23,919 nt of DNA, from NCBI GenBank assembly GCA_947626205.1, contig CANQRO010000009.1, positions 1 to 23,919 of the forward strand, written 5' to 3'. The notes beneath the pieces were generated by a model, which did no database searches, was not told where the DNA came from, and saw only the letters and a list, made by a program, of their open reading frames with translations. This stretch comes from an uncultured Clostridia bacterium. Its GTDB lineage: Bacteria > Bacillota > Clostridia > TANB77 > CAG-508. A program made the position numbers and the translations under genes. Below are positions 12,485 to 20,309 of the stretch, piece by piece (positions within the stretch are counted from its first letter, which is position 1; every line of letters starts with the position of its first letter).

Positions 12485-15416
12485 AATCAAAATACATGAA
12501 ATTGCAAAAGAACTTAATTTAAGTAGTAAGGAAGTAGTAGAAAAAGCAAACAAATTAGGGTTTGATATTAAAAATCATTTGAGTTCTGTTGAAGAAGAAA
12601 TGGCAAATAAAATAAAAAATAGTTTGCAATCAAAAAAAATAGAATTAAGGGAGAAAGAAATGAAAGCATCTTCTAAAGTGAAAAAAGAAAAACCAACAAA
12701 AGATACACCAGTTATTATTAGGAGAGAAGTTATTATATCAGAGGAAGAATTGGCTAAAAAAGAAGAACAAGAAAAAAAGAAAAAAATTGAAGAACATAGA
12801 AAACAGGTAGGATTTGTAGAAAGAAATAATAATAAGGATTTTAATATAGTATATAGAAATAAACCTACAAAACCTATGACTGTTAGTGAACTTTTTGGCT
12901 TAAAAAACAACAAACAAGAAGAGAAAAATGATAATCCAGTAGAAAATGAAGAAGTAATTGAAACTAATAAAGAAAAATTAGAGCAACAACCCGTTTCAAG
13001 TAGTTTAGCAGACGCAAACACCCCAAAAGTAAAGCCTCAAGAAGAAATTGTAATAAATAAAAAGAATTTAACAAATACAGAAATTACAAATAAACATAAT
13101 AATAATTATAATCATAATCAAAATAAAAATTTCGGAAATAATAATGGATATCAAAATCGTTCGAATAATTACCACAATAACGGTGAATATAATGAACGTA
13201 ATCAAAATAAACATAATCAAGGTGGATATCGTAATAATCAAAATAGAGAAAATAATAATGGACATTTTCAAAATCGTGGAAATAATGGGGGATATCGTAA
13301 TAACAATGATGGCTCGGGTAAGAGACCACTTGATGAACGAGGAATAGAAAAAAATATTAAAAATATAATGACAGATGTTGTAGAAAAAGAAGTAGTAAGA
13401 GAATACAATAAATCCATTGATAAGCAAAAACAAAGTAGATATGAAGAAAATAGAGGAACTAAAAAACCTTCTAGATCTAGAAGAAATGAATCATTTGATG
13501 AAGATAAACTAAAAAGTCTAAAACAAAGAGATAGACTTTCTTCTATGTTTGATGAACAAGATGGAGGAATGTTAGATTACTATGATTTAACTACTCAAAG
13601 AGGAAAGAAAAACAAGAAAAGAGTAAATAAACCAGAAGAAGAAAGAGTAAAACAAAAAATATTTGATTTAACAGAAATAACTATATCCGATCCAATTACT
13701 GTAAAGGACTTAGCTGCAGAAATGAAAAAAACAACAGGAGAAGTAATTAAAAAATTACTAGGATATGGAGTTTTAGCAACATTAAATAATGAAATCGATT
13801 TTGATACAGCATTTCTAATTGCAGGTGAATTTGGAATTACTGCAAAGAAAAAAGAAACTGTAACAGAAGAGGATATATTATTTGACGAAACTGAAGATGC
13901 AGAAGATGAGTTAAAACCAAGACCACCAGTAGTTGTTGTAATGGGACACGTTGACCATGGAAAAACATCTCTATTAGATGCTGTTAGACAAACTAATGTT
14001 ATAGAAGGTGAAGCAGGAGGAATTACTCAACACATTGGTGCATATAAAGTAAAAATTAATGATAGGGAAATTACTTTCTTAGATACACCAGGACATGAAG
14101 CATTTACTAACATGAGAGCAAGAGGAGCACAAATTACAGATATTGCAATATTAGTAGTTGCAGCAAATGATGGTGTAATGCCTCAAACTATTGAAGCTAT
14201 TAACCATGCAAAAGCTGCAGGAATACCAATTATTGTTGCATTAAATAAAATAGATGTTGATGGAGCAAACCCTGAAAAAGTAAAACAAGAATTAATGAAA
14301 TACGATTTAGTACCAGAAGAATGGGGCGGAGATACAATATTTGTAGAGATTTCTGCGAAGAAGAAAATAAATATTGATACTTTATTAGAAATGGTTCTAT
14401 TAGTAGCAGATATGAAAGAATTAAAAGCAAACCCAACAAAACAAGCAAAAGGTACAGTTATTGAAGCACGTTTGGATAAATCTAAAGGACCAGTTGTATC
14501 TATGTTAGTACAACGTGGAACACTAGATGTTGGTGATACTATTGTTGTAGGTTCGGCAATTGGTAGAATTAGAACTATGACAGATGATAAAGGAAAGAAA
14601 GTTAAAAAAGCTGGACCTTCTACACCAGTTGAAGTAACAGGTTTAACAGAAGTACCAGAAGCAGGAGATACATTCTATGAAGTAAAAGACGAAAAAACTG
14701 CAAAACACTTAATTGAAAGAAGAAAACGTCAAGCAAGAGAAAAAACAATTAATTCTACATCAAGAGTAACATTAAATGATTTATTTGGCCAAATAGAAAA
14801 AGGAAATCTAAAGCAATTAAATTTAATTGTAAAAGCAGATGTACAAGGTTCTGTAGAAGCTGTTACACAAAGCTTAGAAAAGTTATCTAATGACGAAGTA
14901 CAAGTAAAAGTAATTCATGCTAATGTTGGTGGAGTATCAGAATCTGATGTTATACTTGCAAAAGTTTCGAATGCTATTATAATTGCATTTAATGTAAGAC
15001 CAGATCCAATTGCAAAAGATGTAGCGAAGAAAGAAGAAGTAGAAATTAAGCAATATTCTGTTATTTATCAAGCAATTGAGGACGTAGAGGCAGCTATGAA
15101 AGGAATGCTAGATCCTGTATTTGAAGAAAAAGTCATAGGAACAGCAGAAATTAGACAAACATTCAAAGTTAGTGGCGTAGGCATGATAGCAGGATGTTAC
15201 GTAACAGATGGAAAAATATCTAGAAATGCAGGAATTCGTGTAATTAGAGATAATGTAGTAATTCATGATGGAAAACTAATTTCATTAAAGAGATTTAAAG
15301 ACGATGCAAAAGAAGTGGCAGCAGGATATGAATGCGGTCTACAAATCGAAAACTATAACGACATTACAGAAGGAGATACTTTGGAAGTATATATTATGGA
15401 AGAAGTAAAAAAATAA
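12477..15416 (+). CDS. infB: Translation initiation factor IF-2
   Basis: A 979-aa protein. It has two IF2_N modules (residues 1-52, IKIHEIAKELNLSSKEVVEKANKLG; and about 400-450, ITVKDLAAEMKKTTGEVIKKLLGYG), GTPase G1 GHVDHGKT at 490-497, G2 region GGITQHIGAY, G3 DTPGHEAF, G4 NKID, G5 SAKK, then beta-barrel and C-terminal IF2 domains (RQTFKVSGVGMIAGCYVTDG). It places initiator tRNA on the 30S. The start is TTG at 12477 with GGGGGTG upstream, overlapping the restored ylxQ end. An unusual feature is the long N-terminal linker: residues about 200-275 are almost only Asn, Gly, Gln, Tyr, Arg and His, with repeated GYRNN units, which also accounts for the length beyond the 700-850 aa common in Firmicutes. 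Confidence 0.97.
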   Translation: MGKIKIHEIAKELNLSSKEVVEKANKLGFDIKNHLSSVEEEMANKIKNSLQSKKIELREKEMKASSKVKKEKPTKDTPVIIRREVIISEEELAKKEEQEKKKKIEEHRKQVGFVERNNNKDFNIVYRNKPTKPMTVSELFGLKNNKQEEKNDNPVENEEVIETNKEKLEQQPVSSSLADANTPKVKPQEEIVINKKNLTNTEITNKHNNNYNHNQNKNFGNNNGYQNRSNNYHNNGEYNERNQNKHNQGGYRNNQNRENNNGHFQNRGNNGGYRNNNDGSGKRPLDERGIEKNIKNIMTDVVEKEVVREYNKSIDKQKQSRYEENRGTKKPSRSRRNESFDEDKLKSLKQRDRLSSMFDEQDGGMLDYYDLTTQRGKKNKKRVNKPEEERVKQKIFDLTEITISDPITVKDLAAEMKKTTGEVIKKLLGYGVLATLNNEIDFDTAFLIAGEFGITAKKKETVTEEDILFDETEDAEDELKPRPPVVVVMGHVDHGKTSLLDAVRQTNVIEGEAGGITQHIGAYKVKINDREITFLDTPGHEAFTNMRARGAQITDIAILVVAANDGVMPQTIEAINHAKAAGIPIIVALNKIDVDGANPEKVKQELMKYDLVPEEWGGDTIFVEISAKKKINIDTLLEMVLLVADMKELKANPTKQAKGTVIEARLDKSKGPVVSMLVQRGTLDVGDTIVVGSAIGRIRTMTDDKGKKVKKAGPSTPVEVTGLTEVPEAGDTFYEVKDEKTAKHLIERRKRQAREKTINSTSRVTLNDLFGQIEKGNLKQLNLIVKADVQGSVEAVTQSLEKLSNDEVQVKVIHANVGGVSESDVILAKVSNAIIIAFNVRPDPIAKDVAKKEEVEIKQYSVIYQAIEDVEAAMKGMLDPVFEEKVIGTAEIRQTFKVSGVGMIAGCYVTDGKISRNAGIRVIRDNVVIHDGKLISLKRFKDDAKEVAAGYECGLQIENYNDITEGDTLEVYIMEEVKK

Positions 15417-15428
15417 AAGGAGGCAAAT

Positions 15429-15812
15429 ATGCCAAAAAATAACTTAAGGTTAGAAAGAATTAATGAAGAATTAAAAAAAGAGATAAGTCATATAATTAAT
15501 TATGAGTTGACCAATTCAAATATTACTGGGTTAATTAGTGTAACAAGAGCTAAAATTACACCAGATTTAAGATATGCACAAATTTATGTGAGCATTTTAA
15601 ATGCTAAAAATAAAAATGAAACTATGGAAGCATTAAAAAGAACAGCTGGATTTATTAGAGGAGAAATAGCTAAAAGAATCAATTTAAGAATTACTCCTGA
15701 ACTAGTATTTGTTTTAGATGATTCTATGGAATATGGTGCTAGAATTGATTCAATTCTAAAAGATATTATGAAAGATATTAAAACATCGCCAACCGAAGAA
15801 GAAAATAATTAA
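15429..15812 (+). CDS. rbfA: 30S ribosome-binding factor RbfA
   Basis: A 127-aa KH-fold protein: RLERINEELKKEISHIIN, VTRAKITPDLRYAQIYVSIL, ALKRTAGFIRGEIAKRINLRITPELVFVLDDSMEYGARIDSIL. This is the full RbfA signature. It acts in late 16S rRNA maturation. SD AAAAGGAGG lies just before the ATG, 12 bp after infB. Confidence 0.96.
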   Translation: MPKNNLRLERINEELKKEISHIINYELTNSNITGLISVTRAKITPDLRYAQIYVSILNAKNKNETMEALKRTAGFIRGEIAKRINLRITPELVFVLDDSMEYGARIDSILKDIMKDIKTSPTEEENN

Positions 15813-15831
15813 AGATAGGAGAAAAATAAAT

Positions 15832-16785
15832 ATGACATTAGACAATATAAAAGAAGAAATTGAAAAAGCTAGCCATATTGTAATATTAACACATGAAAGT
15901 CCAGATGGAGATGCAATAGGAAGTTCACTTGCTATGTATAATGCATTAAAGCAAACAAATAAAAAAATAGATGTAATTATACCAGAATGCCCTGAAATAT
16001 ATTCTTTTCTTACATCTTATGATGAAATAAAAAAGGAAGAAAATGAAGACACAAAATATGATTTAGCTATTGCTTTAGATTGCGGAGATATAAAAAGATT
16101 AGATGGATTTGCCAAGTATTTTGAGGATGCAAAGGTAACTATTAATATAGATCATCATAGTAGTAATACTATGTTTGCAGATTTTAACTTTGTTAATCCA
16201 GATGCACCAGCATGTTGCCAAATTTTGATTGTTGTATTAGAATTTTTAGGAGTAACTATTACAAAAGAAATTGGAGAATGTTTATTAACTGGAATTATTA
16301 CAGATACTGGTGGATTTAAGTTTGCAGGAACATCCAGAGAAACATTTGAATTTACTTCTTGGTTATTAGGAATAGGAGTAAATGTATCTGAAGTATATAG
16401 AAGAGTACTAGAAATTAAAACAAAAGGCAATTTTGCATTAACAAGAATTGCAATGGACAGATTAGAATTCTTGGAAGATGGAAAAATTGCGTTTACATAT
16501 ATTACTAAAGAAGATGAAGAAAAAGTAAATGCTAAAACAGGCGATCATGAGGGATTAGTAGATTTAGGAAGAACTGTAGAAGGTGTAGAGGTATCAATTT
16601 TATTAAGAGAAGCCGATGGATTTTTCAAAGGTTCTTTACGCTCGAATGAATATGTTAATGTATCAGATGTATGCATGATGTTTAATGGTGGGGGACACGC
16701 AAGAGCAGCAGGATGCTCTATTCATGCACCGTTACAAGAGGCAAAAGAAAGGTTAATTAACGAAGCAAAAAAACATTTAAGATAG
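15832..16785 (+). CDS. nrnA: DHH-family phosphoesterase NrnA (oligoribonuclease / pAp phosphatase)
   Basis: A 317-aa DHH/DHHA1 protein. Metal ligands: HESPDGD (H21, D25, D27), ALDCGD and DHH at 107-109 (INIDHHSSN). The DHHA1 domain ends with GGGHARAAG at 286-294, which binds substrate. NrnA degrades nano-RNA and 3'-phosphoadenosine 5'-phosphate, and in some bacteria pApA. It sits between rbfA and truB, as in B. subtilis relatives and many Clostridia. SD ATAGGAG precedes the ATG. Confidence 0.93.
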   Translation: MTLDNIKEEIEKASHIVILTHESPDGDAIGSSLAMYNALKQTNKKIDVIIPECPEIYSFLTSYDEIKKEENEDTKYDLAIALDCGDIKRLDGFAKYFEDAKVTINIDHHSSNTMFADFNFVNPDAPACCQILIVVLEFLGVTITKEIGECLLTGIITDTGGFKFAGTSRETFEFTSWLLGIGVNVSEVYRRVLEIKTKGNFALTRIAMDRLEFLEDGKIAFTYITKEDEEKVNAKTGDHEGLVDLGRTVEGVEVSILLREADGFFKGSLRSNEYVNVSDVCMMFNGGGHARAAGCSIHAPLQEAKERLINEAKKHLR

Positions 16786-16799
16786 TTTATAGAGGAAAA

Positions 16800-17666
16800 A
16801 TGGACGGAATATTATTAATAAACAAAGAAAAAAATTATACTTCACATGATGTAGTAGCAATTGTAAAGAGAATATTTAAAGAAAAAGTAGGACACACTGG
16901 TACATTAGATCCAAATGCTACCGGTGTTTTGCCATTACTTATTGGAAAAGGAACGAAACTTTCTAAATATTTAATTAATCATGATAAAGAATATGAAGCC
17001 ATAATAAAATTAGGAATAAAGACAAATACTTTAGATGCTTTAGGAGACATATTAGAAGAAAGAGAAGTTCCAAAATTAGAAATTGAAAATATAAAAAATA
17101 CGTTAAAATGTATGTGTGGAATTCAAAAGCAAATACCACCAATGTACTCTGCTATAAAGGTAAATGGAAAAAAACTATATCAATATGCAAGAAATAATGA
17201 AAAAATAGAAGTAGAACCAAGAAATATTGAAATATATAATATGATTTTAGAGAATTATAATGAAAATGAACACGAAATTATATTCAGAATTTCATGTTCA
17301 AAAGGTACATATATTAGAACTGTTTGCGAGCAAATTGCAGAAAAATTAGGAACGATTGGATATATGAAAGAACTAAATAGGCTTAAAGTAGGAGAATTTT
17401 TAATTAGTAATTCAATTACTTTAGGAGAATTAGAAAGCAATTTAAATAATAAAGAATTTTTAAAAAATCACATAATTTCTTTTGAAAATGCATTAAATAG
17501 TTATCCCAAAATCGAAATTCAAGAAAGAGAACTTATAAAATTTTTAAATGGTGTAAAATTAGAAACCAAATTACAAGATAACATTTATCGAGTTTATTTT
17601 AAAAATAAACTAATAGGAACTGGAATTATAAGTTCACATTCTTTAAAAAGAGATATTATTATATAA
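16800..17666 (+). CDS. truB: tRNA pseudouridine-55 synthase TruB
   Basis: A 288-aa protein starting at the ATG at 16800 (SD AGAGGAAAA). Catalytic motif GHTGTLDPNATGVL with nucleophile D37, then KEYEAIIKLGIKTNTLDALGD, QIPPMYSAIKVNGKKLYQYAR and CSKGTYIRTVCEQI, all conserved in TruB. It forms pseudouridine at position 55 of the tRNA T arm. It is the last gene of the operon here; ribF, often next, is absent and the following genes are on the other strand. The stop codon is only 3 bp from the stop of the convergent small gene. Confidence 0.96.
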   Translation: MDGILLINKEKNYTSHDVVAIVKRIFKEKVGHTGTLDPNATGVLPLLIGKGTKLSKYLINHDKEYEAIIKLGIKTNTLDALGDILEEREVPKLEIENIKNTLKCMCGIQKQIPPMYSAIKVNGKKLYQYARNNEKIEVEPRNIEIYNMILENYNENEHEIIFRISCSKGTYIRTVCEQIAEKLGTIGYMKELNRLKVGEFLISNSITLGELESNLNNKEFLKNHIISFENALNSYPKIEIQERELIKFLNGVKLETKLQDNIYRVYFKNKLIGTGIISSHSLKRDIII

Positions 17667-17669
17667 TTA

Positions 17670-17834
17670 TTATTTTCTAAAAAGCATTATAACATTAGGA
17701 GCAATTAAGCTAAAAAGAGATACTAAAATGACAGCTGATGCTCCTAATTTATTTTTCATTTTTAATTCATATAATCCATAAGAAAAAACCTTTATAAATA
17801 TTGCGATACTTAAAAATAAAACAATAAAATTCAT
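17670..17834 (-). CDS. 54-aa two-helix membrane protein at the end of the gerK operon
   Basis: On the minus strand an ATG complementary to 17832-17834 follows GAAAGGATTT, 18 bp after gerKC ends, and opens a 54-codon frame ending TAA TAA. The product is MNFIVLFLSIAIFIKVFSY... followed by a short charged segment (ELKMKNKLG) and a second helix (ASAVILVSLFSLIAPNVIML), ending FRK. Two short helices and a position in a ger operon match the small D subunits (two-helix DUF proteins) known from some Bacillus germinant receptors, which tune receptor activity. The SD, spacing and topology make it a credible gene; the D-subunit role is inference, and its 54 aa is somewhat shorter than the Bacillus proteins. 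Confidence 0.65.
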   Translation of the reverse strand: MNFIVLFLSIAIFIKVFSYGLYELKMKNKLGASAVILVSLFSLIAPNVIMLFRK

Positions 17835-17851
17835 AAAATTTAAATCCTTTC

Positions 17852-19090
17852 TTAAGTAGACATCAATAAATGTCCTGATTGTACATTTATATCTACATTT
17901 ACATCAAAAAATGAATTTTGATAATTTGCAAGCCAATTATATTCTTTCCAATCTTTCAAAACTAAAAAATCTTTAGTAACATATTTTCCAAAACCTGATA
18001 TATCGGATTTTAAAACTTTAGAAGTTCTATATAAATATCTATAAAGTTGATCTGACATGTAGGAATTAGCATATTTTTCAATTATTTTAATATTTTCATT
18101 ATCTAGTAAATTAGCATCTTGATCAATTGAATATATGGTTGCATCAAGAAATACGTCTAAGGAAATATAAGGAGTACCATTTATTAATTCTACGTTAATT
18201 TTAGGCTTTTTTCTTGCAGTTAAACCTAAATCCATAATATTATCCTCATCAAAAGGGTTCGCTATTGTAATATTACATTTTTCCATTTTGTTTGTAATAA
18301 TCAAATGACAAATAGTTTCAATACCATTCAATTCTCCAACAATTTTATCACCAGAAAAAACTGCTAGCCCCATATTTTCAATATTTGTAGCATTCGTAAT
18401 ACTAGTTTCATTTGCTTTGTAACTGCTGTCTCTTTCACTATTTGGAATAGTGGCATTAGATGCTTTTATTTCACCATTATTTACTCCACCTAAAATTGCA
18501 CTACATTCACGAGTATCATCATTTAATGCATCAAAAAACATTCCGAGTGTGATATTTTCTGTATATCCAGTATATTCAGATGAGCTAGGTGCAATTTCAT
18601 AATATCTAGCGGATAGTTTTTCCAACACAGGTTTTGAACTTTTTAAAAAATATTCTGCATTGCATCTGCAAATTATAACATTAGAAGTAGGCCTTACTTC
18701 AATGTCATTCATTAAAGTAAATACTTCTCTAGAAATTCCTCTAGAGGCAAGTTCTTCGGAAAATACTAGTACTTTACAATGTGACATATTTACTTTTTTA
18801 CTTAGATAACTATTTAATAAATTAATTCCAGAATCAATTGAAGCCGCTTCAATAGTAGTAAGTGTAGAGGTATCTGATTGTGAAGAGGAACCACCTTCAC
18901 TGCCACTGTCTTGTGAAGTTGATAATTGAAAAGTAAGTTTTAAATTATTATTTTCACTAACATCAATACCTAAAGCTACAACATAAGCCAAGTTATCAAT
19001 ATTATCTTCATTATATGAGACTACCAAAGAAAATATAGTAATTGAAATTATAAAGAATAATGATATTATTTTTCTAAATTGATAAGTCAT
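17852..19090 (-). CDS. gerKC: Germinant receptor subunit C (GerKC/GerAC family), no lipobox cysteine
   Basis: A 412-aa protein of the Ger(x)C family: N-terminal hydrophobic segment, then NIDNLAYVVALGIDVSENNNLKLTFQLS, SGINLLNSYLSKKVNMSHCKVLVFSEELASRGI, EVRPTSNVIICRC, GLAVFSGDKIVGELNG and a C-terminal domain ending DWKEYNWLANYQNSFFDVNVDINV. Family members are lipoproteins with a 'LxGC' site directly before the '(W)D..EIdnLa' start of the mature chain. Here the equivalent region reads SLVVSYNEDNIDN: a serine (TCA) stands where the lipid-bearing cysteine should be, so the protein may be anchored by the uncleaved hydrophobic segment or be unanchored. Its ATG overlaps the 3' end of gerKB by 17 bp, with SD AAAGGAG. 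Confidence 0.9.
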   Translation of the reverse strand: MTYQFRKIISLFFIISITIFSLVVSYNEDNIDNLAYVVALGIDVSENNNLKLTFQLSTSQDSGSEGGSSSQSDTSTLTTIEAASIDSGINLLNSYLSKKVNMSHCKVLVFSEELASRGISREVFTLMNDIEVRPTSNVIICRCNAEYFLKSSKPVLEKLSARYYEIAPSSSEYTGYTENITLGMFFDALNDDTRECSAILGGVNNGEIKASNATIPNSERDSSYKANETSITNATNIENMGLAVFSGDKIVGELNGIETICHLIITNKMEKCNITIANPFDEDNIMDLGLTARKKPKINVELINGTPYISLDVFLDATIYSIDQDANLLDNENIKIIEKYANSYMSDQLYRYLYRTSKVLKSDISGFGKYVTKDFLVLKDWKEYNWLANYQNSFFDVNVDINVQSGHLLMST

Positions 19091-20267
19091 TACTAATTTC
19101 TCCTTTCGTAGAATTATTTAAATTAATCTTTTTATATTTTAAGTTTGCTAAAATTAAAATAATTGGTACAAAAATAAATATAATTGTGATAACAACATAT
19201 TTTGCTATTACATTATCTAAAAAACGTACTTGTGCCATATTAGCTGGGAGTAAACTAGCAACGAACAATATAATTGCAAATGCATATATCATAGGAGTTC
19301 TATCGCTTGTATTACTTATTTTTTTAAATATAAAGGTAATAAGGAATAATATTGTTGTTACATATGCCATTAAAGATAAAACCCATATGAAGAAAAATAA
19401 AGCATCTGGTCTTTGAAAAAACCTACCAAATTCGACGGATCGTATTAATAAATACATATCAGATATTTCTTCAATAACATATGCATCTGATAAAGATAAA
19501 AGTACAGATGCAATTGCGAGTAATAGATATATAGAAGAAATAGCAAACCCTATATAAGATATTTTTGAAAAATCATTTTTATCTTTAAGAAGTGGCATTA
19601 AAAAATATATATATGAAATTCCACAAAAAGCATATATGTTTGTAATACCACTGAAAAATGTTTCATTAAGTCCATTTCCTAATATTGGAAATATTTTATA
19701 AAGTGATATTTTAGGAATTACACAAAGAAAAGAAACAAGAAGTCCAATTAAAGCAATAGGTATTACTATTAAATTTGTACGAAAAACTGCATTTCCGTTC
19801 ACCTCTATTTGCAAAAACAGCAACTGCTATAAAACAAATAATTATAAAGGAAACAGGAGCTTTATCAAAGTATGTTAATCTAAGCATTTCAGAAAAATTT
19901 CTTATAACTGTTAAGCTTACAAAAATAAAGTATACAATAAATAAAATATATTGTTTTTTCAACTTGGAAAATTATATAAAGATAAATTTGAAAAAATAGA
20001 AAATAAAATACCAACAATTATTTTAAAAGCTTTCCCACCTAAAAATTCAGAAATGTCTAAAATGTCATAGCCTTTAAACTTTTTAAATAACTTTAATATA
20101 ATACTTAAAAATATAAAACCGATAATACTTATATAGATTACATTTATAATACTTGATGAACCACACTTGCTTAATATACTCTTTGGAAGATTTAGAACTA
20201 TATTATTTAACATAACTATAATTGTAAATGCAATAGCTTCTAAAGAACCTAATTTTGAAAGATTCAT
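19074..20267 (-). pseudogene. gerKB: Germinant receptor subunit B (GerKB permease), broken in two places
   Basis: Read from 20267 downwards, three frames together form one GerAB-type spore germination permease of about 376 aa with about 10 helices. Frame 1 (to 19959): AIAFTIIVMLNNIVLNLPKSIL and FLGGKAFKIIVGILF. Frame 2 (to about 19795): IVYFIFVSLTVIRNFSEMLRL and FIAVAVFANRG. Frame 3 (to 19074): EVNGNAVFRTNL, ISLYKIFPILGNGLNETF, and ALFFFIWVLSLMAYVT. The first break is a 62-bp insertion bounded by 10-bp direct repeats; removing one repeat and the interior restores frame exactly and aligns without gap to GerAB. The second break, near 19795-19805, needs +1 (or a lost 5 bp of a GAGGT repeat) around GGT GAA CGG. 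Most likely an inactivated gene; sequencing error cannot explain a 62-bp insertion easily. Confidence 0.85.
19939..20010 (-). repeat. 62-bp insertion in gerKB flanked by 10-bp direct repeats
   Basis: AAATAAAATA occurs at 19939-19948 and 20001-20010 (plus-strand reading). The 52 bp between them contain inverted stretches near their ends: TTTTTTCAA (from about 19954) and TTGAAAAAA (about 19988-19996), so the interior can form a hairpin. Collapsing the two repeats into one converts the minus-strand codons to GTT GGT ATT TTA TTT ATT GTA TAC (V-G-I-L-F-I-V-Y), restoring the permease helix. It could be a miniature inserted sequence with target duplication, a templated duplication, or a translationally bypassed block; see findings. 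Confidence 0.7.
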
Positions 20268-20309
20268 TATATTTCATCCTTTCTTTTTTTATATCTTAAT
20301 AGTATAAAT

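Noticed and set aside
13068..13433. Long antisense frames opposite the infB linker
   Set aside because: They arise from the low-complexity AAT/AAC-rich codons of the Asn-rich linker and have no SD or recognisable product.
19711..19962. A separate 83-aa membrane protein on the minus strand
   Set aside because: It is the middle segment of the broken gerKB, continuing the permease between the insertion and the second frame break; its TTG start lies inside the 62-bp insertion.
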